A stretch of DNA of 64,000 nt from Clostridia bacterium (GTDB taxonomy: Bacteria; Bacillota; Clostridia; Peptostreptococcales; Acidaminobacteraceae). Location: NCBI GenBank assembly GCA_014859095.1, contig JACUUV010000006.1:20180-84179 (forward strand). Reading direction: 5' to 3'. A program made the translations under genes and the position numbers. Position 1 is the first letter of the stretch, and the number at the start of each line of letters is the position of its first letter. The notes beneath the pieces were generated by a model. It was not told the origin of the DNA and searched no databases. It saw nothing but the letters and a program-made list of their open reading frames with translations. Below, one piece after another: positions 46,444-57,133 of the stretch.

Positions 46444-46576
46444 CCTATACTCCTTAATATTGGCCTTAATAATGGTTCACAGCAGTAGTTTGTTAAAAAT
46501 ACCTTCTTAATTATAGCACAACTTTCCCAAGAGATAAATTATAATTTTTTTTTTGAGAAAGATGTAACCGGATTTG

Positions 46577-46629
46577 ACAACATCTGATGCTTTGATGAGT
46601 ATTCAAATACCACATGTTGTGCTTTTTTT
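46577..46629 (+). terminator. Orphan terminator in the M23-dnaD intergenic region
   Basis: ACAACAT (46577-46583) pairs with ATGTTGT (46614-46620) around an inner GTATT-caa-ATAC hairpin, then GC and seven T. No + strand gene ends before it. A promoter-like pair TTGTTA/TATAGC (46490-46517) lies upstream, so a short RNA of about 105 nt is possible. The rest of this 299-bp gap is A+T-rich leader sequence. Confidence 0.45.
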
Positions 46630-46742
46630 GAATGTTTTTTTGTCTGTACATAGAATTGTTAGAACACCTTATTAAAATACTGATACACCATTCATATTAA
46701 TGTTATAATATTTCATATGACGATTATGAAAGAAGGAAAATC

Positions 46743-47744
46743 ATGGCATTTATTCAAAACGCGACGACTTTTGACCTTGGCGAACTCAATATAGAAAACA
46801 TTTTCATCTCTGACTTCATGCCCTCTGCAAGTGGTACTTACGTCAAAGTATACCTTCTTGGCCTTATGTTCTCGAGATCTGAAAATGATGCCTTTCGCTT
46901 TGACAACAAGAGTCTGGCAAATATGCTCGGTCTTCCACTTCAGGATGTTGTCGAGGCATGGAACTACTGGGAAAAACAGGGTATTATCAAAAAACACATT
47001 CACGACGATGCCTTAAATTTCGATGTGGAATTCCTATCGCTCCGCGAACTGTACATTCTAAACAATTACACTTCCAAATCCGAGCCGACAGACCGAAAAA
47101 GCGATCCGAAAATCAAAAGTCATTACAAGACATTATGTGAACAAGTTGAAAAAATTGTGGGCCATCCTCTATCCTACACCGAATACCGGGATATAGGCGA
47201 TTTTTACGACCACTACTATACAGATACCCCCATCATACTGAGGGCGTTTGAAATCAATTATAAGGAAAAGAACATCCGAAGTGTGAAAGCTGTCAAAGGT
47301 CTATTGAACCAATGGCTGTCTCAAAACTTGTCCACTCTCGAATCCATAGAACACCACATCAAAAGCAAAGATGAACGCAATATGATCTATAAAGAAGTGC
47401 TGCGAAATCTCGGATTGTCCTTCCGGATGGCCAATCAGGCAGAAAAGGAACTGATCGACAAGTGGTTGGACCAATATGAATTTGAACCCGAGTCCCTTTA
47501 CCAATTCATTATAGTCTTTTCAAAGAAGACTCTCAACATCAACATGAATTATCTGGATAAGGTATTTGGAGATCTGCACAAGCAGGGCATCAAAACCGTA
47601 GACAATTACGAAAGCACCCAAGCAAATGATAAGCCGAAAGCACAGACACAGTCTCAAGCCAAAAGAAACCGATTCACTATTGAAAAGGAACGTTCTTACT
47701 CTGAAGAGGAACTTGAGAATCTGCTGCTCAATAAGAAGAATTAA
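46743..47744 (+). CDS. dnaD: DnaD-domain replication initiation protein
   Basis: 333 residues. N-terminal winged helix (about 1-95; NKSLANMLGLPLQDVVEAWNYW), then DnaD/DnaB_2 modules (about 125-200 and 220-285) with the helix pattern IILRAFEINYKEKNIRSVKAVKGLL. Basic, Gln-rich tail. It helps load the replicative helicase with the DnaI-like ATPase encoded 13 bp downstream. ATG start with GAAGGAAAA. Confidence 0.85.
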   Translation: MAFIQNATTFDLGELNIENIFISDFMPSASGTYVKVYLLGLMFSRSENDAFRFDNKSLANMLGLPLQDVVEAWNYWEKQGIIKKHIHDDALNFDVEFLSLRELYILNNYTSKSEPTDRKSDPKIKSHYKTLCEQVEKIVGHPLSYTEYRDIGDFYDHYYTDTPIILRAFEINYKEKNIRSVKAVKGLLNQWLSQNLSTLESIEHHIKSKDERNMIYKEVLRNLGLSFRMANQAEKELIDKWLDQYEFEPESLYQFIIVFSKKTLNINMNYLDKVFGDLHKQGIKTVDNYESTQANDKPKAQTQSQAKRNRFTIEKERSYSEEELENLLLNKKN

Positions 47745-47757
47745 GAAAGGAGTCACG

Positions 47758-48741
47758 ATGTCTCAAAATGTCCAAAGTATAAAAGGAATCATGGATGAAT
47801 ACAAACAACAGCAGGATTTGAACCGATTGACTCTAAAGGAGAGGCGACTGGCGCTTTATGAACAGCTGCCCAAACTCGCTGAGATAGATCTTCAAATGAG
47901 CCAGATCGGTGCGGAGATTTCCAAGGCCATCCTCAAAAACCCCCAAAACACCGAAATCATGCTCATGGAACTCAAAAGCACACTTGATCAACTGAAGCGC
48001 AACAAAGCCATCCTGCTCACAGACAACAACATTTCACTGGATGCGCTAGAACTAGAATATAAATGTAAAAAATGTAAAGATACTGGTTTTATGGAAGACA
48101 ACAGAAGATGTTCTTGCTTCAATCAGAAATTGATCCACCGGGCATACGAAATGTCTAATATTGAGCGTCAACTCTCGCTTCAAAATTTCGACCATTTCAA
48201 CCTGAGCATCTTTTCAGACCATAGAAATGCCAAAGAAGGCGTTTCACAAAGAGAAAATATGATGCAAATCCTATCCGAGGCAGAAGAGTTCGTCAAGAAT
48301 TTTCCGAGCGAAAAAAACCTACTCTTTTTTGGTGCGAGCGGACTTGGAAAAACCTATCTATGCAACTGCATCGCCAAGTCGCTATTGGACAAAGGCCACT
48401 CGGTCCTCTATCAGACACCATTTACAATCATCCAGTTGATTGAGAAAAAGACATTTACAGACAAGACCAACACGTTTATTCAAATGGCCTATGAGCAACT
48501 CTTTGGTGCCGATCTGCTCATTATTGACGATCTGGGCACAGAAAGCGCCAACACATTCACAATCAGTGAATTCTATAACATCATCAACACCAGAATCCTG
48601 AATGGCAAGAGTACAATCATTTCCACAAACATCAAGCTCTCTGAAATCAGCTCATTTTACAACGATCGAATCGATTCGCGCATCAAAGGACATTATCAAT
48701 TGATGAAGTTTTTTGGACCCGATGTCCGTTGGGAGATTTGA
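47758..48741 (+). CDS. dnaI: DnaI/DnaC-type helicase loader ATPase
   Basis: 327 residues from ATG 47758 (AAAGGAG 5 bases upstream). N-terminal helical part with a zinc motif YKCKKCKDTGF...CSCFNQ, then AAA+ with Walker A FFGASGLGKTYL, Walker B LLIIDDLGTE and sensor I ISTNIKL. Typical of DnaI, which loads DnaB/DnaC helicase. Upstream in-frame codons overlap dnaD but lack a start site. Pair with dnaD. Confidence 0.9.
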   Translation: MSQNVQSIKGIMDEYKQQQDLNRLTLKERRLALYEQLPKLAEIDLQMSQIGAEISKAILKNPQNTEIMLMELKSTLDQLKRNKAILLTDNNISLDALELEYKCKKCKDTGFMEDNRRCSCFNQKLIHRAYEMSNIERQLSLQNFDHFNLSIFSDHRNAKEGVSQRENMMQILSEAEEFVKNFPSEKNLLFFGASGLGKTYLCNCIAKSLLDKGHSVLYQTPFTIIQLIEKKTFTDKTNTFIQMAYEQLFGADLLIIDDLGTESANTFTISEFYNIINTRILNGKSTIISTNIKLSEISSFYNDRIDSRIKGHYQLMKFFGPDVRWEI

Positions 48742-48890
48742 GTTAGTGGGTGCTGTAAGGCGCACCCAGTGGTTAGTAGTTGGTGGTTGGGAAAAGATGA
48801 TAAAAACATAAAAAGCTTGAAATCTACTATTCACAATAGATTTCAAGCTTTTATTCATTTTAGGTACCAATTTTGACCTGTCCCCAATCG
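48742..48890. repeat. Repeat-like intergenic segment between dnaI and purA
   Basis: After dnaI come the hairpin GGGTGC/GCACCC and low-complexity GTTAGT/TTGGTGGTTGG stretches, then a terminator (48811-48852), then TTTTGACCTGTCCCCAAT at 48875-48892. The last phrase resembles widespread short intergenic repeats, but only one copy was seen in this window. Confidence 0.35.
48811..48852. terminator. Bidirectional terminator between dnaI and purA
   Basis: A perfect 16-bp stem (48811-48826 with 48837-48852), AAAAGCTTGAAATCTA on the left arm, T-rich on both strands. It serves dnaI (+) and purA (-). Confidence 0.9.
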
Positions 48891-48893
48891 AAA

Positions 48894-50186
<1,293 letters not shown>

Positions 50187-50234
50187 TCACTATAAAATCA
50201 TTGCATCTGCAATTACACGCATAAATCCACTGTC

Positions 50235-50263
50235 ATATTAACAGACCATAGGGTTAAAGTCAA
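50235..50263 (-). promoter_or_regulatory. Sigma-A promoter of purA
   Basis: On the - strand TTGACT (50263-50258), 17-base spacer, TAATAT (50240-50235). No purine riboswitch was recognised in the 55-base leader. Confidence 0.7.
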
Positions 50264-50309
50264 CAAAAATGCGAATTATTTTAAAAAATCAAAAGAAATA
50301 ATTCGATTA

Positions 50310-51473
50310 TTACGCTTTCATCAAACGATCGATACTGGGTCTCACATTAAATGTTTCCTTCAGTAGCTGATATTCATATTGCGCCTTCAAAATCGCCTCA
50401 TCGGACTTGTCGGCCTTGTAGGCTCTGATCAGAATGTTTTTGGGCGTATGTTCCATATCCACGAATTCGAGCATCTGAACATCATATCCCACACACTCGA
50501 GTGCGGATGCCCTCAGTGAATCGGTAACCAGAGTGGCCAGTTTGTCTTTGATCACTCCATATTTAAGGAGAGGAATCATCGCTGGGTTGTCGAGTTGCTT
50601 GAACAGTTCGTGCTGGCAGCACGGCACCGCAAAGATGATTTTGGCATTCCATCCGACCGATTTGATCAACGCCTTATCGGTTGCTGTATCACATGCATGG
50701 AGTGAAACCACCATGTCCACCACATTATCGGTTTCATAATCTTTGATATCACCCAATTTAAACGTCAATCCTTCGTAATTCAGTGCTTTTGCGGTTTGAT
50801 TGCAAAACGCGATGACATCCTCTTTAAGATCCAGTCCTACAATCTCAACATTGCGATTTTGAAGTTTCACCAGATAGTAATACAGAGCAAAGGTCAAATA
50901 GGCTTTCCCGCAACCGAAATCGATGATTCGGATCACTTTCAGACCGTCAAGTCTGTCCAAGCTGTCCGAAACAAATTCCAAGTACTTGTTCAACTGCCTG
51001 AACTTATCATATTTTTTCTTGAACACGCGTCCATCTGCGTCCATCAGACCCAGATGGGTCATGAAATCACAAGGCTCTCCGTCTGGTATGATATAGTTTT
51101 TTTTGCGATTGTGTTCCAGTTCGACTTTGAAGCGCGATGGCGGTTTGGTGATGATCTTACCTTCCAGTTTCTTGTTGAAAAGCAATTGATGATCACCATC
51201 TGTCGCATAGAAGACCCCTTGCTTGAAATAACTTCCCAAGATTTCTTGGAGAAGGCTTAAAAGCTCTGCGGCATCTAAATTGTCATGCAACACTTTTTTC
51301 TCAAATTGGTAAGTCACATGATAGAGCTGAACACCTTTTATAAGCACTGGTTTTATATCCATCTTTTGATAGGTCTTTTGAGCCCCTTTTCTGACATTGC
51401 TCAAAACCGCGAAGATAAGTTTACCTTTTCGAATCATATCTTCTAAAAATTCCAGATTTTCATTCATACCCAA
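50310..51473 (-). CDS. SAM-dependent methyltransferase (METTL25/Methyltransf_32-like)
   Basis: 387 residues. N-terminal ~150 residues are specific to this family; then a Rossmann domain with SAM motif I (RIIDFGCGKAYLTFALYYYL), acidic post-II VGLDLKEDV, and the motif VVSLHACDTATDKAL followed by FAVPCCQHEL, which is conserved in methyltransf_32/METTL25-type proteins. The substrate is unknown; an RNA or protein target is likely. ATG start with AGGAGGTTGG. Single gene, divergent from the phospholipase-like gene. Confidence 0.8.
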   Translation of the reverse strand: MGMNENLEFLEDMIRKGKLIFAVLSNVRKGAQKTYQKMDIKPVLIKGVQLYHVTYQFEKKVLHDNLDAAELLSLLQEILGSYFKQGVFYATDGDHQLLFNKKLEGKIITKPPSRFKVELEHNRKKNYIIPDGEPCDFMTHLGLMDADGRVFKKKYDKFRQLNKYLEFVSDSLDRLDGLKVIRIIDFGCGKAYLTFALYYYLVKLQNRNVEIVGLDLKEDVIAFCNQTAKALNYEGLTFKLGDIKDYETDNVVDMVVSLHACDTATDKALIKSVGWNAKIIFAVPCCQHELFKQLDNPAMIPLLKYGVIKDKLATLVTDSLRASALECVGYDVQMLEFVDMEHTPKNILIRAYKADKSDEAILKAQYEYQLLKETFNVRPSIDRLMKA

Positions 51474-51541
51474 CCTCCTTTATTAATTAATCACTTCAAT
51501 GTATAATGGAATTGACAAACCTCTCGATTGGAAGTGATCAA

Positions 51542-52408
51542 ATGCCCGACTTTTGGAGTCATCAGCTCGCATCAAAAAAAATAAAAAAGCTATTGAAGGA
51601 AAAGAGTCCATTTTTTTTCAAATGGGACAGCAGCTTCGATCCCTATTATTATTTTGGTGCCCAAGGACCAGATTTTTTCTTCTATATCAACCAACCTCGT
51701 TTTAATAGGAAGAAACGTTATAAGAGCATCGGAAATCATCTTCACACCACAGACATTCAGTCCACTTTCAAAAGCATGCTTGATTATCTTTCACTGCATC
51801 AGACACAGGCTCTCAAGGCCTATGTGACTGGTTATATAACGCATTATATTTTGGACCTTAAGTGTCATCCGCTCATATGCAAATGGGGACCCGATTCAAA
51901 ATCGCACAAGGAAATTGAGCTGGTTCTAGACGCCATGATCGTATGGCGATCCGAGCAAATGCGGATCCAAGACATGTCCATGAAAGAGTGGCGCTTCAAT
52001 CCACAGGTCATGACCGATGAAATCGGAGCGTTGTGGCGACACGTCCTCAAGGAATGTGCAATTGATGAAATTCCAACACCATTTTATATGCAAGCGACCA
52101 AGGACATGAGAATCATACAGGTCATATTGCTGAAAAACATCATTTCCTCGCTGCCTTTTGTACCGTTATTGTCACGCGTTTTCAATTACGACCTCAAATT
52201 ATTGAGCTATCCCGAATCGCTCACAGATCAGCATTACAGTATGGTTGATTTCGATGAATTTTGGGAGGCTTATACTCAAGGCATTGAAATCTCCACTCTA
52301 GTATTAAAACAAATTGACGAAGTTTATACAAGTCATTTAAGCATTGAATCCATCATTGAAGAGTATTTTAAAAAAGACTATTTAGGGGAGGCCATCAAAA
52401 ATGTTTAA
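51542..52408 (+). CDS. Zinc-dependent phospholipase C-like protein
   Basis: 288 residues from ATG 51542 (GGAAGTG upstream). Family marks are an N-terminal SHQLASKKI region, FGAQGPDFFFYI, GNHLHTTDI and AYVTGYITHYILDLKCHPLI, i.e. the His/Asp metal ligands of the Zn_dep_PLPC family. There is no signal peptide, so it is probably cytoplasmic, as in many Clostridia where the substrate is unknown. A TATAAT lies 40 bp upstream. It overlaps the dipeptidase gene by 8 bp. Confidence 0.8.
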   Translation: MPDFWSHQLASKKIKKLLKEKSPFFFKWDSSFDPYYYFGAQGPDFFFYINQPRFNRKKRYKSIGNHLHTTDIQSTFKSMLDYLSLHQTQALKAYVTGYITHYILDLKCHPLICKWGPDSKSHKEIELVLDAMIVWRSEQMRIQDMSMKEWRFNPQVMTDEIGALWRHVLKECAIDEIPTPFYMQATKDMRIIQVILLKNIISSLPFVPLLSRVFNYDLKLLSYPESLTDQHYSMVDFDEFWEAYTQGIEISTLVLKQIDEVYTSHLSIESIIEEYFKKDYLGEAIKNV

Positions 52409-53786
52409 AACTTTCATCCAGCAAAATGAAACCCAAATGATCCAGGCTCTGCAGGAACTGCTTCGATTCAAGAGTGTGAAATCAGAACCTGAAAACGACG
52501 CTCCGTTCGGCAAGGGCATCAAAGCAACACTCGAACACGCTTTGAATTTAGGGGAGCAAATGGGATTCAAAACCAAAAATGTCGATCAATTTGCAGGTTA
52601 CATCGAATATGGTACAGGCAAAGAGATGCTTGGTATTTTGTGCCATCTCGATGTTGTTCCGGAAGGCGACCACTGGACTCACGATCCGTTCGGTGGTGAA
52701 ATCTCAGACGGAAAGATTTATGGACGAGGCACACTTGACAACAAAGGTCCTGCAATAGCATCGCTATACGCCATGAAGGCGCTCAAAGATTCCGGATTCG
52801 AACCCAAAAAACGCATCCGCCTCATCCTTGGAACCGACGAGGAAAGTGGTAGCAATTGCATGAAATATTACCTTAAACATGAAGAAAAACCTTCAGTGGC
52901 TTTTAGTCCGGATGCCGACTTCCCTGTTATTCACGGAGAAATGGGCATCATCATTTTCAAACTCAAAAAAGATTTTGTGGACAAGGTTCCCGATGGAGGC
53001 ATCAAGGTCTTGAGCATAAAAGGCGGCAATGCACCGAACATGGTACCCGATTATGCTCAGGCCAAACTCGTCTCACCATATGATTTGGAAGAGATTGTAG
53101 ATAAATTCAATGCCTCCAGGGAAGCAACCCTGGAATATGAGAAACACGAGGATCATATCCTCATTAAATCCCACGGCGTATCGGCACACGGCAGCACACC
53201 TGAAAAAGGTAAAAATGCCATTGCTCAACTGATTGAGTTTCTCAACCTTATCGAGATTGAAGTTGGAGATTTATCCAGTTTCATAAGATTCATCGCCAAC
53301 AATATCGGCAAAGAAACCGACGGCAAATCCCTGGGCATCGCCGTTGAAGACGCCTATAACGCACTAGTCCTGAATCTTGGTATGATTGACCTCAATGAAG
53401 ACTCTGGAGAAATGACCATCAATGTCAGATACCCGATCACCAAGAAAGAACTTAAAATAAAGGCTGGCGTCGATTCAGCAGTACGAGGCACTGGAATAGA
53501 GATTTCCGATTGGTTTGGAGCTCCTCCACTTTTCTTCAAGCCCAATCACCCATTGGTTGAGACTCTCATGAAGGTCTACAAAACACACACCGGTGATGAA
53601 AAAGCCAAACCAATAACCATAGGGGGTGGCACCTATGCACGGGCGATTCCCAACGCAGTGGCGTTTGGTGCACTTTTTCCTGGCAGGGAAGACACCATGC
53701 ACCAAAAAGATGAATACATGCAATTGGATGATTTTGTCAAGATGACGGAAATATTTGCTTCTGCGATTTATGAACTGAGTAAATAA
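52401..53786 (+). CDS. pepV: M20-family dipeptidase, PepV-like
   Basis: 461 residues. Two-zinc M20 active site: LCHLDVVPEGDHW (His, Asp), GRGTLDNKGP (bridging Asp), GTDEESGSNCM (general base Glu) and FSPDADFPVIHGE; a late His in DTMHQKDEY. PepV cuts dipeptides with an N-terminal beta-Ala or D-Ala, or acts as a general dipeptidase. ATG overlaps the end of the phospholipase-like gene with AGGGGAGG inside it. Confidence 0.9.
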   Translation: MFKTFIQQNETQMIQALQELLRFKSVKSEPENDAPFGKGIKATLEHALNLGEQMGFKTKNVDQFAGYIEYGTGKEMLGILCHLDVVPEGDHWTHDPFGGEISDGKIYGRGTLDNKGPAIASLYAMKALKDSGFEPKKRIRLILGTDEESGSNCMKYYLKHEEKPSVAFSPDADFPVIHGEMGIIIFKLKKDFVDKVPDGGIKVLSIKGGNAPNMVPDYAQAKLVSPYDLEEIVDKFNASREATLEYEKHEDHILIKSHGVSAHGSTPEKGKNAIAQLIEFLNLIEIEVGDLSSFIRFIANNIGKETDGKSLGIAVEDAYNALVLNLGMIDLNEDSGEMTINVRYPITKKELKIKAGVDSAVRGTGIEISDWFGAPPLFFKPNHPLVETLMKVYKTHTGDEKAKPITIGGGTYARAIPNAVAFGALFPGREDTMHQKDEYMQLDDFVKMTEIFASAIYELSK

Positions 53787-53819
53787 ATATATACGTGCGT
53801 AGCACGCATATATTTATTT
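53781..53819. terminator. Terminator of pepV
   Basis: An 18-bp stem with one mismatch (53781-53798 with 53802-53819), loop GTA; it includes the pepV stop codon. It is the first of three consecutive hairpins in this 118-bp gap. Confidence 0.75.
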
Positions 53820-53833
53820 CGCGTAGGTAAGTA

Positions 53834-53906
53834 CAATGTTTTGTGAAACGAAACATTGGGCGTAGGTCTGATTAAAAGATAGGATTGCTATGCAGCCCTA
53901 TCTTTT
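53834..53906. repeat. Two further hairpins with a repeated GCGTAGGT linker
   Basis: CAATGTTT/AAACATTG (53834-53841 with 53851-53858) and AAAAGATAGG/CCTATCTTTT (53874-53883 with 53897-53906). The 8-mer GCGTAGGT precedes hairpin two (53821-53828) and, as GCGTAGGT at 53860-53867, hairpin three. The last hairpin is the terminator of the - strand helicase gene. Confidence 0.55.
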
Positions 53907-56283
53907 ACTTCGTCCAAAACCCATCCAACTGTCCCTTAAACAATTTCTCACTCGTGAATATCTTCCCCCAATCCTTAGGAAAAAACCTTCTATAGTGCCC
54001 AGTTGAATATCTTTGGTCGACTAGAACGACAACTCCACGATCCTCGCTTCCCCTTATCACTCGGCCCGCACTCTGCATGACTTTGTTGATTCCAGGGAAT
54101 TGATAGGCGAACTCGAATCCTCGTCCTGAAATATCATCAAAGTAATTTTTAATCAAATTATTCTCAAAAGCAATCATCGGGAGACCGACACCGACTACCA
54201 TAGCACCTATGAGTAAATCTCCCTGAAGATCGATTCCTTCTGAAAAATGCCCCCCCATGACGACGAAACTGATCATAGATGTGCCACTTGCACCCGTCAA
54301 ATGGGTTTCAAAGGCACCCAGAAAATCCACTTTGTCCGAATCGCTCAAATCACGTGTTTGTCTGACGAGATTGAAACGTTCTCCATGAAGCGCTTCAAAA
54401 AGCGAATATGCGTTGTCCATATATTGGTATGAAGGAAAAAAAACCATATAGTTGCCCGCTTTCGCGGATGCCATTTCATTAATATAACCACATATTTTGT
54501 TGAGAGAGCTCTCACGGTCCTTATATTTCACCGAGACATCGCTTGCATACAACAAAAGCCTGTTATCCGGATCGAAAGGCGATGGCAAATCGAGCAGTTT
54601 GATTTCGTCATCCTTGCAAAGCATATCTCGATAATATGGCATTGGCGACAACGTCGCTGAAAAAAAGATAGAAGACCTGGAATTCATCAAAAAGCGTCTC
54701 AACTTGGTCGCCGGATGAATGCAAAACAGTTTATACCTCATTTCTTTCTTATGGCCATCTGTGATATAGGTCAGATACCCATCGTCATAGAGCTCACTGA
54801 TTCTCAAATAACCCAATATGTCAAAATACACCTCTAAAACTTGCTCAAAATATTCGGCACCCGCATTTTCAGTCAACCACTTCTCAACCTGCGGTGCTCT
54901 TTTTTTGAGCCCCATAGCCACCTCTTCGACTTCCTCATTTGAAACCCATACTCCAGCGTCGTTGCAATTTTTCCGTGCGCTTAACAGCAACTTGTTGATT
55001 CCCTCCAGAGAATTGCCCAGTTTCTTATCTTTCGGAAGCAACTTCTTCTTCAGACTCGTGAATTTCTCGCGACTGAGTTCCGCTGAATACATTGTTCTGG
55101 ATCTGTCCACCAGATTGTGAGCCTCATCGACCAGGAACACATATTGTTCTGTTGGCACATCAAAAAAACGTCTTAGATAAACCCTAGGGTCAAATACATA
55201 ATTGTAGTCGCATATAATCACGTCTGAAAACAGTGCCAAATCAAGTGAAAATTCATATGGGCAGACGCGATGTTTGATAGCGTATTCGACAACTGTCTCT
55301 CTGCTGAAAACATCCTCATGACTCAGAGCATCCCAAAGCGCATTGAGGTTTCTGTCAAAATGTCCATCGGCATAAGGACATTTTTCCGGGTAACAAGCCA
55401 CTACATCGTTGATGCAGACTTTGTCCCTGGCAGTAATCGTCAACTGTTTGATTTGAAGCTCACCACCGGACGTCACGCGCATCTGCTTGACTGCATCCTC
55501 AGCAACGCCTTTTGCAATGGTCTTTGCCGAGAGATAAAAAATCTTGTCCGTCATGTGGCTGCACATACTTTTTATGGTCGGAAACAGTGTGGACATCGTC
55601 TTCCCTATACCTGTAGGCGCCTGAGCAAAAAGGTGTTCACCATCCCTGATGGCATTATACACAGAAACAGCCAGCGCCCTCTGGCCTGCCCGATATGATC
55701 CAAAAGGAAAATTCAGTTGTTCGATACTACTGTTCCTGGACTGGATCCATTTTGATTTGAAAACAATCCATTTTTTGTACCGTTCGACTGTTTCCATCAA
55801 AAACAAGTTCAAATCGGAACTTGAAAACAGCCTCTTTATTCTTTTGACCGCACCGGATTCAAAATCGGCATAGGTCATCTGGATGGTGATTTCACTCAGA
55901 GATTCGTTCTCAGAGTATATGGCACCATATATTTTCGCCTGTGCCCAGTGTACTGGATATGTATCTTCTTCAATTTTTTCAAGAAACACTGATGTTCCTT
56001 TTATTTCATCAATTGTGACGCCTTCTGATGTAGTAAGTATACCATCAGCTCTACCACTTATATTCAGGTTGATGGGTTCATCACCATCGTCAGTGGCTAA
56101 TTCTATACTTTTGGATAAGGGGACTTCCGCTGCGTATCCATCTCCCTGTGACTTTTGAATCTTCTGATGGGTCCTGATGCCCTCTGCCATTTTGCCTTTG
56201 CCTTGAAATCTGGAATCAAGATTGCCGGATTGATAGACAAATTCAACCAAGCCTCTTACTGAAATTTTGCTTTCATATGCCAT
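53905..56283 (-). CDS. PD-(D/E)XK nuclease fused to XPD/DinG-type iron-sulfur helicase
   Basis: 792 residues. The N-terminal ~180 residues have the RecB/Cas4-like nuclease pattern GRADGI (Asp80), IDEIKG (Glu93-Ile-Lys95) and QAKIYGAIYS (QxxxY). Then a superfamily-2 helicase: Walker A APTGIGKT (222-229), four Cys placed as in an Fe-S cluster (CINDVVACYPEKCPY and RVCPYEFS), VDEAHNL and a C-terminal motor with GRGFEFAYQFPG and QSAGRVIRGSEDRGVV. It probably unwinds and trims DNA in repair. No nearby phage or CRISPR genes. ATG start with GAGAGGTA. Confidence 0.85.
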   Translation of the reverse strand: MAYESKISVRGLVEFVYQSGNLDSRFQGKGKMAEGIRTHQKIQKSQGDGYAAEVPLSKSIELATDDGDEPINLNISGRADGILTTSEGVTIDEIKGTSVFLEKIEEDTYPVHWAQAKIYGAIYSENESLSEITIQMTYADFESGAVKRIKRLFSSSDLNLFLMETVERYKKWIVFKSKWIQSRNSSIEQLNFPFGSYRAGQRALAVSVYNAIRDGEHLFAQAPTGIGKTMSTLFPTIKSMCSHMTDKIFYLSAKTIAKGVAEDAVKQMRVTSGGELQIKQLTITARDKVCINDVVACYPEKCPYADGHFDRNLNALWDALSHEDVFSRETVVEYAIKHRVCPYEFSLDLALFSDVIICDYNYVFDPRVYLRRFFDVPTEQYVFLVDEAHNLVDRSRTMYSAELSREKFTSLKKKLLPKDKKLGNSLEGINKLLLSARKNCNDAGVWVSNEEVEEVAMGLKKRAPQVEKWLTENAGAEYFEQVLEVYFDILGYLRISELYDDGYLTYITDGHKKEMRYKLFCIHPATKLRRFLMNSRSSIFFSATLSPMPYYRDMLCKDDEIKLLDLPSPFDPDNRLLLYASDVSVKYKDRESSLNKICGYINEMASAKAGNYMVFFPSYQYMDNAYSLFEALHGERFNLVRQTRDLSDSDKVDFLGAFETHLTGASGTSMISFVVMGGHFSEGIDLQGDLLIGAMVVGVGLPMIAFENNLIKNYFDDISGRGFEFAYQFPGINKVMQSAGRVIRGSEDRGVVVLVDQRYSTGHYRRFFPKDWGKIFTSEKLFKGQLDGFWTK

Positions 56284-56383
56284 TGAGTACCTCTCTACCG
56301 GACAATGAACGTATGTTCGTAATTATTGTATCAAATATAATGATAAAGAGCCAGACAAATTCGTCTGACTCCCAAGTGCTCTA

Positions 56384-57133
56384 TTAGTTGTTGAGCGCTA
56401 CATATTTATTGGCTTTGGATAATACGGTTCTCGAGTACGTGGTTGAATACGTCTGATACGCCGCATAGTACTTTGCAAGATTGTTCGGACCCCGATTGTA
56501 CTCGGAAAGAATACGTTCATAATTGGCGCCGTAAGAATCCATCAAGAGATCCAAATATTTAATTCCAAGGGCCAAATTGTATTCAGGCTCAAATATCTGC
56601 GAGGGATCGTACTCGAGTTCAAGCTCCCCACCAAACTCGGTTGCCAACCATTTTTCGGTTCCTGGAATGATTTGCATGTAGCCTCTGTCCTGATCTGCGC
56701 CGACAATATTTTGATCGAAATTGCTTTCAAGTTCGATGATGGATAAAATCAGCGAGTAGGGTACATCGTATTTATCCGCATACTTGACCAGTGCCAGTGC
56801 ACTTTCATAATTCAGAGGTGTCTGCTCTGATATGCTTTTCACTTTTTCGAGTTGATTGGACTCAAAAGCATTGAAATCAATTAACTTTGAAATTTTTTCA
56901 AACTCCTCTACGATTGGTTTTTGTGCCTCTATTACTTTTTGTGCCTGTTCAACCTGTATGGATAATGCATTGATCTCTTGTTCTCTTGTTGAAACTTCTG
57001 CCTTAAGTTCTGCCTTTTCCATTTCAACTCTTTGGATTTCATTTGCCGCTTGTAATGTTTTACTTCCCAACAACACTACAGATAATCCTAAAAATACAAG
57101 CGCTACAAGTAAAACCTTATTGATTGTTTTCAT
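56384..57133 (-). CDS. Membrane-anchored lytic transglycosylase
   Basis: 249 residues: N-terminal membrane helix (VLLVALVFLGLSVVLLG), a coiled coil (about 30-75; heptads of Glu/Lys/Ala/Gln), and an SLT domain (about 105-245) with catalytic Glu in SIIELESNFD, then GADQDRGYMQI and ALGIKYLDLLMDSYG. It cleaves peptidoglycan glycan strands outside the cell. ATG start with AAAGGTGA. Transcribed from a strong promoter 85 bp upstream. Confidence 0.9.
   Translation of the reverse strand: MKTINKVLLVALVFLGLSVVLLGSKTLQAANEIQRVEMEKAELKAEVSTREQEINALSIQVEQAQKVIEAQKPIVEEFEKISKLIDFNAFESNQLEKVKSISEQTPLNYESALALVKYADKYDVPYSLILSIIELESNFDQNIVGADQDRGYMQIIPGTEKWLATEFGGELELEYDPSQIFEPEYNLALGIKYLDLLMDSYGANYERILSEYNRGPNNLAKYYAAYQTYSTTYSRTVLSKANKYVALNN

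Noticed and set aside
46743..48741. dnaD plus dnaC-like pair as a prophage replication module
   Set aside because: No phage structural, integrase or lysis genes nearby; the DnaI zinc motif and neighbours fit the chromosomal primosome.
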